From assembly GCA_018812525.1 (NCBI GenBank), contig JAHJDE010000038.1, forward strand, positions 1 through 32,006: a stretch of DNA of 32,006 bases. The letters are read 5' to 3'. This document shows positions 7,227 to 14,808 of this stretch, piece by piece (within the stretch, counting starts at the first letter, position 1; each line of letters begins with the position of its first letter). Under the pieces are notes generated by a model. That model was not told the origin of the DNA. It saw only the letters and a list, made by a program, of their open reading frames with translations, and searched no databases. This DNA comes from Gammaproteobacteria bacterium. GTDB taxonomy: Bacteria > Pseudomonadota > Gammaproteobacteria > Chromatiales > Chromatiaceae. The translations under genes and the position numbers were made by a program.

Positions 7227-8879
7227 TTACCCTGCCTTTCTCAGTGAAAGAGTGATGCGCACGGCTCCGTGGATCAGCACGCCAAGAAGCGCCGTCAGCG
7301 CGGCCAGCCAGCCAAGGATATCGAGCCAGCCATTGGCACTGTAGCCAGGCATATAGATACCCGGCAGCCCCTTCAGGCGGCTGTCGGCCGCGTGACATTC
7401 GGCGCAGGCAACCACCTTTTCCTTGGGAGCGACCATGTGGGTGATGGGCCAGTACATCTCGGTCTTGATGAAATCGACCTTGCCGGAGAAGGGCGCGTTC
7501 ACATTCTGCATGCCGTCGGCGATGGCCTTCTCCCACTCCAGGTTCTTCCAGTAGCCCAGATCGTCGTTACCGGCAACATGCGGCATGACCAGCGTCTTGT
7601 TGACCGGATCGAAGGGCTGCACGCCGCGCATGACCTTCATCGGCCAGATCATGGAGCGGCCGTCGTCAGGCGAGCCATCGATGCGGTTGATGGGGGTAGG
7701 ATTAGCCGACTTCTCCACCTTGTCGCCGAGCAGGGTATATTTGATATCGCCGTTGAACCAGCGGTATTCGGGCACCACATCATGCCCCAGCACGAAGTCG
7801 CCCTTGCGGGTGTCATAGACGACATGGCCGGTCGCATCCTTCTTGACCATATGTTTACCATCGGCGCCCTTCTGGCCCGCCGTAGACCAGTCCCAGGACA
7901 TCTTGGTGGCGACACCACCGCGGGCAAAGGCGGGTATATGACAGACCTGGCAGGCCATTTTCTCGGCGTGGGTGTTCATGCGCGCCGTCTTCAGAAGAAT
8001 CGGAGACTTGTGGGGCGTGTTGCCATGGCATGCCTGGCAGGTAGCCGGATTGACCTTTTCGCCCTTGCCACGGATGTAGGCACCGTGCTTCTCTTTCGCT
8101 GTCGGCATGTAGCGGCTGCCCGGCACATCGTGGCTGGATGTCTTGTGACAGGTACCACAAGTAAAGTCGAGGCCGGTCGCATCCATATGCACATCGAGTT
8201 CCCGGTCCGGCGCCGCCAGTGAGCTGTCCATGTCGCCATGCTTGACCCCGTCGCCGCCGCCGCCATAGAAATGGCAGTTACCGCAGTTGTCGCGGCTGGT
8301 CTTGCCGACCTTCCGGGCAACCTTGGTCAGATCGACGGGCTTGACCATCTTGCCGGAGCCGGGCGGCATCTCCATCGGCTCTCCCACCACAGGATTACCC
8401 GCATTCCCCGCCGGTTTCCTGTAGCTGCCGGTGGTGTCGTGGCAGGCCAGACAGTCGACATTCACCTCACTGGTGAAGTCGAAGTCCTTATCCTTCCAGC
8501 CATAGCCGATATGGCAGCCAGTACAGAAGGAATAGTTCTGCGAGATGGCGATACAGAAGTTGTTTAACACATTCTTTTTGCCGAGGCGCTGCCCGTTCTC
8601 CGGGTTCAGAAACTCCCAGGTCCAGTGCTTGGTGCGGTGGATCTGGCCGGCCGCCTCCGTATGGCATTTGAGGCAGGCCTTGGTGACCTCCGGCCCCGAG
8701 GCAAAGGGCTGCTGCAACTCCTCGTACTTGGTGTGATCCGCAGTGCTGTTCATCTTCACCGATTTCGCCGGAGGCGCTTCGGTGGTGGCCGCGCCGGCAG
8801 TGGCCGGAACTTGAAGGATTGCACCCAAAATGAAGAACAAAGGGAGAAAGGTTCGCCGACGAAATCGTTGAGTATTCAT
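7227..8879 (-). CDS. Octaheme tetrathionate reductase-family cytochrome c with C-terminal membrane anchor
   Basis: Contains eight CxxCH heme sites: CLKCH 69-73, CTGCH 119-123, CLACH 143-147, CGNCH 199-203, CGTCH 241-245, CQACH 281-285, CQVCH 310-314 and CAECH 492-496. Length (550) and heme spacing fit the octaheme tetrathionate reductase (OTR) family; Shewanella OTR reduces tetrathionate, nitrite and hydroxylamine in vitro. The signal peptide is about 1-30 and begins with an RRRTFL stretch that resembles a Tat motif, though c-type cytochromes normally use Sec. Unlike soluble Shewanella OTR, this protein ends in a hydrophobic helix (about 517-540) followed by basic residues, so it should be tethered at the periplasmic face. 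GGAG precedes the ATG at 8879. It is the first gene of the cluster, and an FNR-type site lies upstream. The physiological substrate and direction of electron flow are unknown. Confidence 0.88.
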   Translation of the reverse strand: MNTQRFRRRTFLPLFFILGAILQVPATAGAATTEAPPAKSVKMNSTADHTKYEELQQPFASGPEVTKACLKCHTEAAGQIHRTKHWTWEFLNPENGQRLGKKNVLNNFCIAISQNYSFCTGCHIGYGWKDKDFDFTSEVNVDCLACHDTTGSYRKPAGNAGNPVVGEPMEMPPGSGKMVKPVDLTKVARKVGKTSRDNCGNCHFYGGGGDGVKHGDMDSSLAAPDRELDVHMDATGLDFTCGTCHKTSSHDVPGSRYMPTAKEKHGAYIRGKGEKVNPATCQACHGNTPHKSPILLKTARMNTHAEKMACQVCHIPAFARGGVATKMSWDWSTAGQKGADGKHMVKKDATGHVVYDTRKGDFVLGHDVVPEYRWFNGDIKYTLLGDKVEKSANPTPINRIDGSPDDGRSMIWPMKVMRGVQPFDPVNKTLVMPHVAGNDDLGYWKNLEWEKAIADGMQNVNAPFSGKVDFIKTEMYWPITHMVAPKEKVVACAECHAADSRLKGLPGIYMPGYSANGWLDILGWLAALTALLGVLIHGAVRITLSLRKAG

Positions 8880-8992
8880 GGATAAGCTCCGTTCGGAAAA
8901 TTTGCCTGCCGCGTCTCTCGATTACGGAGCCTGCTTGGACCAGTCCAGCGACGCCTTACAAGCCATGCGACTGTAACTAAGCACTGAGTATT

Positions 8993-9028
8993 GAGATTCC
9001 GCATTGCGAATACTCAATGCGAAATCTC
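8993..9028 (-). promoter_or_regulatory. Inverted repeat in the presumed leader of the octaheme cytochrome gene
   Basis: GAGATTCCGCATTG (8993-9006) pairs with CAATGCGAAATCTC (9015-9028), with one mismatch. A second overlapping pair, GAGTATT (8986) and AATACTC (9009), can compete with it. If transcription starts just inside the FNR-type site, these lie in the 5' leader. They may be operators or alternative RNA hairpins; no known riboswitch is recognised. Apart from this, the FNR-type site and the items below, I see nothing in the 463-base gap 8880-9342. Confidence 0.4.
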
Positions 9029-9042
9029 AATGCGAATTATCA

Positions 9043-9056
9043 TTGATGTACGTCAA
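9043..9056. promoter_or_regulatory. FNR/Anr-type binding site
   Basis: TTGATGTACGTCAA matches the FNR/Anr consensus TTGAT-N4-RTCAA at every defined position. It lies 164 bases upstream of the octaheme cytochrome start and 286 bases upstream of the divergent HAMP gene. Placement at the usual -41.5 would give a minus-strand transcript with about 130 bases of leader. Anaerobic activation of the cytochrome cluster is the natural reading; it is an inference from the motif. Confidence 0.6.
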
Positions 9057-9129
9057 CAAAATGCGGGGCGGAAAGGGACTTTTTGGCTATGGACGAGCCC
9101 CTGATGGGCTGAATAGGCTACTTGCTTTC

Positions 9130-9189
9130 GTATCCGTTCACCCCCCCTCCCTTTGGGAGGGGGTTGGGGGGAGGGGACTGAACGGTTAC
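9130..9189. repeat. Repeat family C, copy 2, with flanking direct repeats
   Basis: A 60-base hairpin element, with ends GTATCCGTTCA and TGAACGGTTAC around CCCCTCCC/GGGAGGGG arms. The same sequence occurs in reverse orientation within 3748-3953. TACTTGCTTTC occurs at both edges (9119-9129 and 9187-9197), an 11-base direct repeat that looks like a target duplication overlapping the element end. Confidence 0.75.
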
Positions 9190-9253
9190 TTGCTTTCTAG
9201 GGTTGGATTCTAGAATTCCACTGAATCTGTAGTTGTGCCAGTTTTGTGCAAAA

Positions 9254-9267
9254 TGCAGAATTCTGCA
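9254..9267. promoter_or_regulatory. 14-base perfect palindrome before the HAMP gene
   Basis: TGCAGAATTCTGCA is a perfect palindrome 76 bases before the ATG at 9343. Just upstream is a second small dyad around TTCTAGAA (9207-9214). Either could be a regulator site; nothing identifies the regulator. Confidence 0.3.
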
Positions 9268-9342
9268 CAGGCTCAACCTACCAACTGAGCCGTCTTCGGG
9301 TCATAGACCACTTCCATCCATCCCCTGAAAGGGCGACCGATC

Positions 9343-9945
9343 ATGAGTAAAGAGCAACGCAGATTCAGCAATCAGATCCGTATCGAGAAATCCTTTCGAC
9401 TGCGGCAGATCAGACCTGTTCTGCTGCTTGTGCTGTTCAGTGTGCTCACATCCGCACTGGTGTTCGGCCAGTTTTACGCCAACATCCTCGAACAATTGAG
9501 CGGTGGAGAACTGCCGCTCTACTTTTCCCCGGAGGAGATCGCCGCGCTGAATGCCCGTCTCCCCGGCGTGCGCGAGACGGTGCTGAGCTGGCTTGGGGTT
9601 CTGGCCCTGATCAACCTGCTGGCGGCCTTGCTGGCAATGACCCTGGCCACCCACCGGTTGGCCGGACCACTCCACCACATCAAACGCCAGATCCGCCAGT
9701 TCGGTGAAGGGGACTGGAGCGGCAGGGTCCACCTGCGGCACGGGGATGAACTCCAGGAGTTGGCGGAGCTGATCAACCTGACCGCCGACCGCACCACGGC
9801 GACCATCGCCGCCATCCGGGAGGAGATAACCGCCGTTCGCGGCACGGACTGGGCGGACAGCGACCGGGTGCGTCTCCTCCGGCACATTGACCGGATCGGG
9901 GAACAGCTCGACCGCTTCCAGGTTGACCGGCGGGAAACCGCCTAA
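9343..9945 (+). CDS. HAMP-domain membrane protein without an output domain
   Basis: A 200-residue protein with two membrane segments (about 25-43 and 82-103). These flank a short periplasmic loop of roughly 38 residues, too small for a typical sensor domain. A HAMP domain follows at about 101-150 (RLAGPLHHIKRQI, GDELQELAELIN). After it comes about 50 residues of predicted helix, probably coiled coil. No kinase, methyl-accepting, cyclase or phosphatase domain follows, so it cannot signal by itself in any standard way. It may relay to a separate partner or act as a scaffold. It is 11 bases before the large exported protein gene, so the two form a likely operon. The convergent GAF/PP2C phosphatase gene nearby is a possible partner (inference only). 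Confidence 0.8.
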   Translation: MSKEQRRFSNQIRIEKSFRLRQIRPVLLLVLFSVLTSALVFGQFYANILEQLSGGELPLYFSPEEIAALNARLPGVRETVLSWLGVLALINLLAALLAMTLATHRLAGPLHHIKRQIRQFGEGDWSGRVHLRHGDELQELAELINLTADRTTATIAAIREEITAVRGTDWADSDRVRLLRHIDRIGEQLDRFQVDRRETA

Positions 9946-9956
9946 ATCTTGCGTTC

Positions 9957-12512
9957 ATGCGCCCGACATACCGCCTGCTGATCTCCGCCCTGCTGAGCCT
10001 CGCCATGCCCGCCGCCGGAGCCCCCGCCAGCGAGCAAGCCATTATCCATCGGCGCGCCCTGGAGATGCTCGATGCCCGCCTCGCCGAGGATCTGGCGGGG
10101 CTGAGCCGCGAGCTGATCGACCGGTATCCGGAAAGCGACGAGGGCCGGGAAGCCCTCTATCTCCTCGCCCGTGCCAAGGAGCTCCAGGGCCATTTCCCCG
10201 AGGCCCTTGCCGCCTATGGGCAGTTCCTGAAGCTGTCTCCCCACAACATCCACCGGCTGGAGGCCAGGCTCAAAATCGGCCTGTTGCGCGCAGGTAGCCA
10301 GGGTGAGAACAGTATCCTCCAGGGGATGCTGGAGGCCATCGACCTGCGCGCGACCAACCGCTACGATCGCGCCATCGCGCAACTGACCGCGCTGGCCGAG
10401 GCACATCCCGCCGACCCGCTGGCCGATGACGCCCTCCATCTGGCCGCCTCCATCCAGCTATTGGATCACGATGACTCTGTTGCCGCCGAAGGGCTCTATC
10501 GCCGCTTGATCCGGGACTATCCCGAATCCACCCTGCTGGAAAATGCCTACTATGGACTCGGCATGGCCTTGGAGAAACAAGACCGCCGCCAAGAGGCCCG
10601 CGAGATTTATACAGAGATTAAACAAAGGCATATCGCCGTCAGCCTGTTTGGCGCCGAGGTGGTCAAGGACAACTTCTACTCCCGGCTCTGGTTCAACAAG
10701 GTCCAAGCCCGGCTAGGGTTTCTCGATGAGCGTGAACAGATCTATCGCGAGGGAAAACGCATCCTGGCGAGGCAGGGCTTTATGCTGGGGATCGGCGACC
10801 GGCTGTTCATCGATCAGCCCGTCGGCAGCGGGCAAGGCGTGCGCTCAATGACGCAATTGAGCCGGGAGCTAGGGCTCCACGCCCAGTTTATCGCCCACTG
10901 GATCACCCGTGACACCAACTGGCGCTGGGAGACCCCGGACCGGTTGCGGGCGCTCTATCGCAGCGGCCATACCCCGGTCGTCATCGATTGGTATTTTGGC
11001 GATGAGATCAGTCCGGAACAGGTCGAAAACGGCCGCAAAGCCTATCTGGACCATATCCGCGACCAACTGATTCCCCTGATAGCGGATCTGCCCGAGGTCT
11101 ATGTATTGCTGGAACCGGAGTTCAACAAAAACGGCGTGGAGCAGTGGCCGGGCTGGGGAGAGCTGGCCATTGAGGTGATCGAATTGATCAAGCACCGGGC
11201 CCCTGGCGCCCGCGTTGGGCTCACCCTGGGCAACTGGGTCGAAGCCGCACACTCGGAACTGCCGAAGGTCATCGGCAAGGCGGTGGCCCGCTCTGATTTC
11301 ATCGGTTTTCAGGAGATGGTCTCGGTGTATGACGCCAGCAGCGCCCTAGACCCCGCCTGGGACCCGGTCGACCGGAGCCTGCATTTAGTACGCTATCTGC
11401 ATGAAACCTTCGGCAAGCCGATCTTCTTCGGTTACCTTGCCGTCTCCACCTACGGTGATTGGGAACAGCAACAGGCCCGCCTGCTCAGACGCTTCGGCGA
11501 GGCCCTGCCGGCCTTCGCCTATTTCGGCGTGTTCGGCGCCTCCTATTTCGCCCTGTTCGACGACCCCCTGCATCAGGGATGGTTCGCCGCAGCCGAGAAG
11601 AACTTCGGCCTGGTGGACTCCCAGGGCCGGAAGAAGGCTGCACTGGCGGCATGGCGCACCTGGGGGGACTCGCTGAATGAGATTGGAAGCGAGCCGCCGC
11701 AACTGCTGGCAGGGGCAGAACCATCCTGGCAGGCCCTTGATTTTTCGATGAAGCCTCTGGTCGAGAGCCGCTTTCAATTGAGCAAGTGGTGCGATTGGCG
11801 GGTCGTCATTCGCGGCAAAAAATCTGGGGCCAGAACGGTTTTCCAGGGTGCGGGAAGCCAGGTCCTGTTGCGTTGGAACGGCTTGGCCGATCAGGGTCGC
11901 TATGACCGGGAACCTTGCGAAGTCCGGCTGACGGCAAGGGACCCGACCGGGAATCGCATCGAAACGCCAATCATCAAGGCATGTCGCATCCTGAAGCCAC
12001 ATCCCCATGAACTTTTCCACACTCAGTCCGCCACCGGGAATCGCCGTCTCTACCACTGGGGCGGCGGCAGTTATCAGTTTCAGCCCGGCGGCGGGGCCTT
12101 GGGCGGCTATTTCAGCCTGGACCTATCCCGGCCGCCGGCGGGCATCGTGGTTCCGCTCCGCGAGGGACAGGGGCTCGATCTGACCGGGCTGAGGCAGGAG
12201 GGGTCTCTTCGTTTGCGCTTGCGCCTGCCCGATGGCGATGCCGGCGCCGAGGGCGTCATTCTCGGACTGGAGGATGGCAAAGGGGTGCATACGACAGTAT
12301 TAGCAGCCGCCTATATCGATCCAGCGGCTGCCGGTGGCTGGCAAGGCATCAGGATTCCCTTGGCCCATTTCGATGCCAATGGCGTGAAAGAGACCGGTGG
12401 TGTCAAACCTGCGAAGCAACCCCTGGATTGGGGGCATATAGACAAACTGCTGCTGACCACGACGCTACGGCCAGCGCACATGGAAATCGCCGAAATAGAG
12501 ATCATCCGTTAA
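9957..12512 (+). CDS. Exported multidomain protein: TPR repeats, glycosidase-like barrel, Ig-like and sugar-binding-like domains
   Basis: An 851-residue protein I do not recognise as a whole. A signal peptide (about 1-22, MPAAGAPA cleavage region) is followed by TPR/YbgF-like helical repeats (about 28-225, e.g. LIDRYPESDEGREALYLLARA and LIRDYPESTLLENAYYGLG). Next comes a region (about 265-570) with the look of a glycoside hydrolase TIM barrel: WITRDTNWRW, HTPVVIDWYF, YVLLEPEFNKNG (E386/E388 candidate acids), IGFQEMVSVYD and KPIFFGYLAVSTYGDW. Residues about 600-680 resemble a FlgD-type Ig domain. Residues about 695-851 resemble a beta-sandwich carbohydrate-binding domain. It probably acts in the periplasm or at the surface on a polysaccharide; no substrate can be named. 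The ATG at 9957 has no clear Shine-Dalgarno, so translation may be coupled to the HAMP gene. Confidence 0.72.
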   Translation: MRPTYRLLISALLSLAMPAAGAPASEQAIIHRRALEMLDARLAEDLAGLSRELIDRYPESDEGREALYLLARAKELQGHFPEALAAYGQFLKLSPHNIHRLEARLKIGLLRAGSQGENSILQGMLEAIDLRATNRYDRAIAQLTALAEAHPADPLADDALHLAASIQLLDHDDSVAAEGLYRRLIRDYPESTLLENAYYGLGMALEKQDRRQEAREIYTEIKQRHIAVSLFGAEVVKDNFYSRLWFNKVQARLGFLDEREQIYREGKRILARQGFMLGIGDRLFIDQPVGSGQGVRSMTQLSRELGLHAQFIAHWITRDTNWRWETPDRLRALYRSGHTPVVIDWYFGDEISPEQVENGRKAYLDHIRDQLIPLIADLPEVYVLLEPEFNKNGVEQWPGWGELAIEVIELIKHRAPGARVGLTLGNWVEAAHSELPKVIGKAVARSDFIGFQEMVSVYDASSALDPAWDPVDRSLHLVRYLHETFGKPIFFGYLAVSTYGDWEQQQARLLRRFGEALPAFAYFGVFGASYFALFDDPLHQGWFAAAEKNFGLVDSQGRKKAALAAWRTWGDSLNEIGSEPPQLLAGAEPSWQALDFSMKPLVESRFQLSKWCDWRVVIRGKKSGARTVFQGAGSQVLLRWNGLADQGRYDREPCEVRLTARDPTGNRIETPIIKACRILKPHPHELFHTQSATGNRRLYHWGGGSYQFQPGGGALGGYFSLDLSRPPAGIVVPLREGQGLDLTGLRQEGSLRLRLRLPDGDAGAEGVILGLEDGKGVHTTVLAAAYIDPAAAGGWQGIRIPLAHFDANGVKETGGVKPAKQPLDWGHIDKLLLTTTLRPAHMEIAEIEIIR

Positions 12513-12559
12513 TCAAAGCGCCCGTTTGCTCCCGCTGCCTTTGGGGAAGGGTCAGGCCC

Positions 12560-14419
12560 CTAATCCGGCAGTACTTTGACGACCATGATGCTCACATCGT
12601 CGGTAAAGGCTTCCGGATAGCAGAAGGCATGGGTACGGGAACGGATTTGATCGGTGATGACGGCGGCAGAATAGCTGACGTTGTCCAAAATGGCGTCGTT
12701 GAGGCGGTCGCAGCCAAAGTCCTCACCCTGGGGGCTGACGGCCTCGCGTATGCCATCAGTGGTGATGACGATGACATCGTTCGCCTCCAATTGAACGGTC
12801 CGGGCGGCGTATTTGCCGCCGGGAAACATCCCGAGAGGCATGGCCTCAGGCTCCAGCATCCGGATTTCCCCACTGCCGTGACGGTACCATTGGGCCTTCT
12901 CATGTCCGGCGGAGACATAGGTCAGGGTTCGCTGCCCCGGGTCGAGGTAGGCAAAAAACAGGGTCATGTATTGTTCGGGCGGGGTGTTGGCATCGAGCAG
13001 GTTGTTCAATTGCGCCATGATGTCGGCGATATCGGTCTCCTTCCACAGCAGGGCATGGAGAAAGGCGCGACCGGTCGCCATGATCAGGGCGGCGCTGACG
13101 CCATGCCCGGATACGTCGCCGCAAATCAGGTAGATCCCCTTGCGGGTGCCGTCGGGCTCCGGCTTGGTGATGAAGTCGACGTAATCGCCGCCGGTTTCAT
13201 CGCAATGCAGGGCAAGACCCGCAATATCCATACCCGGCACACTGGGCGCGGGGGGCAGAAAATTGCTCTGGATGATGTTGGCAATCTCCAGATCCCGCCG
13301 CTTGCTCGCAGCCAATACCGCCTCCTTTCTCAAATTGGCGGCCTGAATGGCAACGGCGGCCTGGTTGGCAATCACCTTGGCGATAAAGAGGTCGTTATCG
13401 GTGAATTCACTGCCGTCGATACGATCATTGATGTTGAGTACGCCGACAGTGAGCTGTTTGATGATCAGTGGAACACAAATGGCGCTGGTGTTGCGATACT
13501 GCTGCACCCGCGCCATATCCGCATGTCCCAGCAGCTTCACACGGGAACTCGCGGCATCTTCCATCAATATGCCTTCACCGGACTCGACCACCCGCCCGGC
13601 AATCCCTTCACCGACGGAAATGTGCACCGACCCCACCAGCTCGGACGCAACCCCCACGGACGCCTTGATGCGCATGGTGCGTGTCTCAGGGTCGAGCAAC
13701 ATGAGGGTGCCACGGCGCGCCCCCAGCAATTTGGTGGTGCCCTCGATGACCGACTGCAACACCAGATCGATCTCACCGCCGATGATCAGCGCATCCGTAA
13801 CCTTGCGAATGATGTCGAAGGCGGCGTCTCGCGTTTGCAGGGTACCGATTTTCCCTTCAAGGACCCCCTGCATCTGGTTGAGTTCGTTTAACTCCTGATA
13901 AAGGTCGGCGTGGCGCACCATCTCCAGCGCAAAGCCTAGTTGATTGGCGATGATCATCGAGACACTGAGGTCATCTTCATCGAAATGGATCACCGATCCT
14001 TGGCCGGAGTGCTTGTCGTTGAGGTTGAGCACACCAAGGATCTCCTCCTTGAAGCGGATCGGTACGCAGATGGCGGAGGGGCTGGTGTACTGTCCACCGG
14101 AGCAATGCGGGGCTTCCTGCTGGGCATTGCGCAGCAGACCACCGACGCCGGTGGCGGCGACGGAACCGGCAATACCGACACCGACGCGCACCTGGGCTCG
14201 TTCGACAATCTCTGCGGGAATCCCTTTGGATGCGTGGATTCGCAAGAAATCGGTACTGGTCCTCAACATGATCGACCAGCGGCGCGCGCCAATGATTTCC
14301 GAAATGGCGGTGCCGGCGGAATCGAACAGCTCTTCAAGATCCGAACCGGATGCTAACAGGCCGGAGATGCGTTCAATAACCCGAATGGCGTCGCTGAGTT
14401 GGTGCATGAACATTCTCAT
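12560..14419 (-). CDS. Double-GAF PP2C-type (SpoIIE/RsbU-like) serine phosphatase
   Basis: A cytosolic sensor phosphatase of 619 residues. GAF domain 1 is at about 28-167, a helical linker at 168-195, GAF domain 2 at about 216-362, a short connecting helix, then a SpoIIE/PP2C phosphatase domain at about 395-617. Metal-binding aspartates are in place: DETGGDYVD (D412), CGDVSGHG (D435), TTDGIREA (D555) and FTDDVSIM (D607/D608), so activity is expected. Such enzymes usually dephosphorylate an anti-sigma factor antagonist of the STAS type, but no STAS or RsbW-like kinase gene is present in the window. GAF ligands are unknown. GGA lies 4 bases before the ATG at 14419. It converges on the large exported protein gene, 47 bases apart, with no recognisable terminator in that gap. 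Confidence 0.9.
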   Translation of the reverse strand: MRMFMHQLSDAIRVIERISGLLASGSDLEELFDSAGTAISEIIGARRWSIMLRTSTDFLRIHASKGIPAEIVERAQVRVGVGIAGSVAATGVGGLLRNAQQEAPHCSGGQYTSPSAICVPIRFKEEILGVLNLNDKHSGQGSVIHFDEDDLSVSMIIANQLGFALEMVRHADLYQELNELNQMQGVLEGKIGTLQTRDAAFDIIRKVTDALIIGGEIDLVLQSVIEGTTKLLGARRGTLMLLDPETRTMRIKASVGVASELVGSVHISVGEGIAGRVVESGEGILMEDAASSRVKLLGHADMARVQQYRNTSAICVPLIIKQLTVGVLNINDRIDGSEFTDNDLFIAKVIANQAAVAIQAANLRKEAVLAASKRRDLEIANIIQSNFLPPAPSVPGMDIAGLALHCDETGGDYVDFITKPEPDGTRKGIYLICGDVSGHGVSAALIMATGRAFLHALLWKETDIADIMAQLNNLLDANTPPEQYMTLFFAYLDPGQRTLTYVSAGHEKAQWYRHGSGEIRMLEPEAMPLGMFPGGKYAARTVQLEANDVIVITTDGIREAVSPQGEDFGCDRLNDAILDNVSYSAAVITDQIRSRTHAFCYPEAFTDDVSIMVVKVLPD

Positions 14420-14480
14420 TAATTCCAGTGATGCTGAATTTTCCCGGACATTGCCAATACCCTGTCTATACTTCCTCCAG

Positions 14481-14528
14481 GGTAACTATTCAGGTCGACC
14501 GGCCTTTTGGGCGATCTGAATGGTTACC
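14481..14528. repeat. Repeat family C, minimal copy 3
   Basis: GGTAACTATTCAG (14481-14493) and CTGAATGGTTACC (14516-14528) are the family C end motifs only 22 bases apart, without the C/G-rich arms. CCTCCAGG occurs at both edges (14474-14481 and 14528-14535), another candidate target duplication overlapping the ends. Confidence 0.7.
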
Positions 14529-14609
14529 CTCCAGGTTTGTATTCAGGCCTGGGGGCCTGTCGGACTTAAGCGTTTGAAGCGAAAATTCCTGGAAGCGAAT
14601 CAAACCAGT

Positions 14610-14654
14610 TTATCGACCGAGGCGAATGCTGGCCCTATTTAACGAGGTCGATAA
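14610..14654. promoter_or_regulatory. Spaced inverted repeat upstream of glgP
   Basis: TTATCGACC (14610-14618) and GGTCGATAA (14646-14654) are perfect inverted arms 27 bases apart, about 155 bases before the glgP start. They could be an operator pair or leader hairpin. I could not place a convincing promoter. Beyond this and the repeat above, the 389-base gap 14420-14808 shows nothing else. Confidence 0.3.
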
Positions 14655-14808
14655 GCTGAGTTGATCGCTTTCCAGGGACTTGCAGCCAAACAGTCTTACG
14701 TCCGACAAGCTCCCAGACCCAAAACAACCCCCCTGGAGCGCCAAGAATAATCCAATTCATCAAAAGGGTTCTAGTTTCCCCTCTTCCCAACCGCGCTGGA
14801 GGTATGTG

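Noticed and set aside
9004-9213. A 69-codon plus-strand open frame in the gap before the HAMP gene
   Set aside because: It crosses the FNR-type site and the family C repeat; the peptide SVHPPSLWEGVGG is the repeat translated, also seen at 3748-3953.
12428-13891. A 487-codon plus-strand open frame
   Set aside because: It is antisense to the GAF/PP2C phosphatase, which has all its catalytic motifs; it overlaps the end of another real gene and has no recognisable domain.
14680-14808. A 43-residue N-terminal extension of glycogen phosphorylase
   Set aside because: The extension is not family sequence. GGAGG with good spacing marks the ATG at 14809, and the resulting length is standard.
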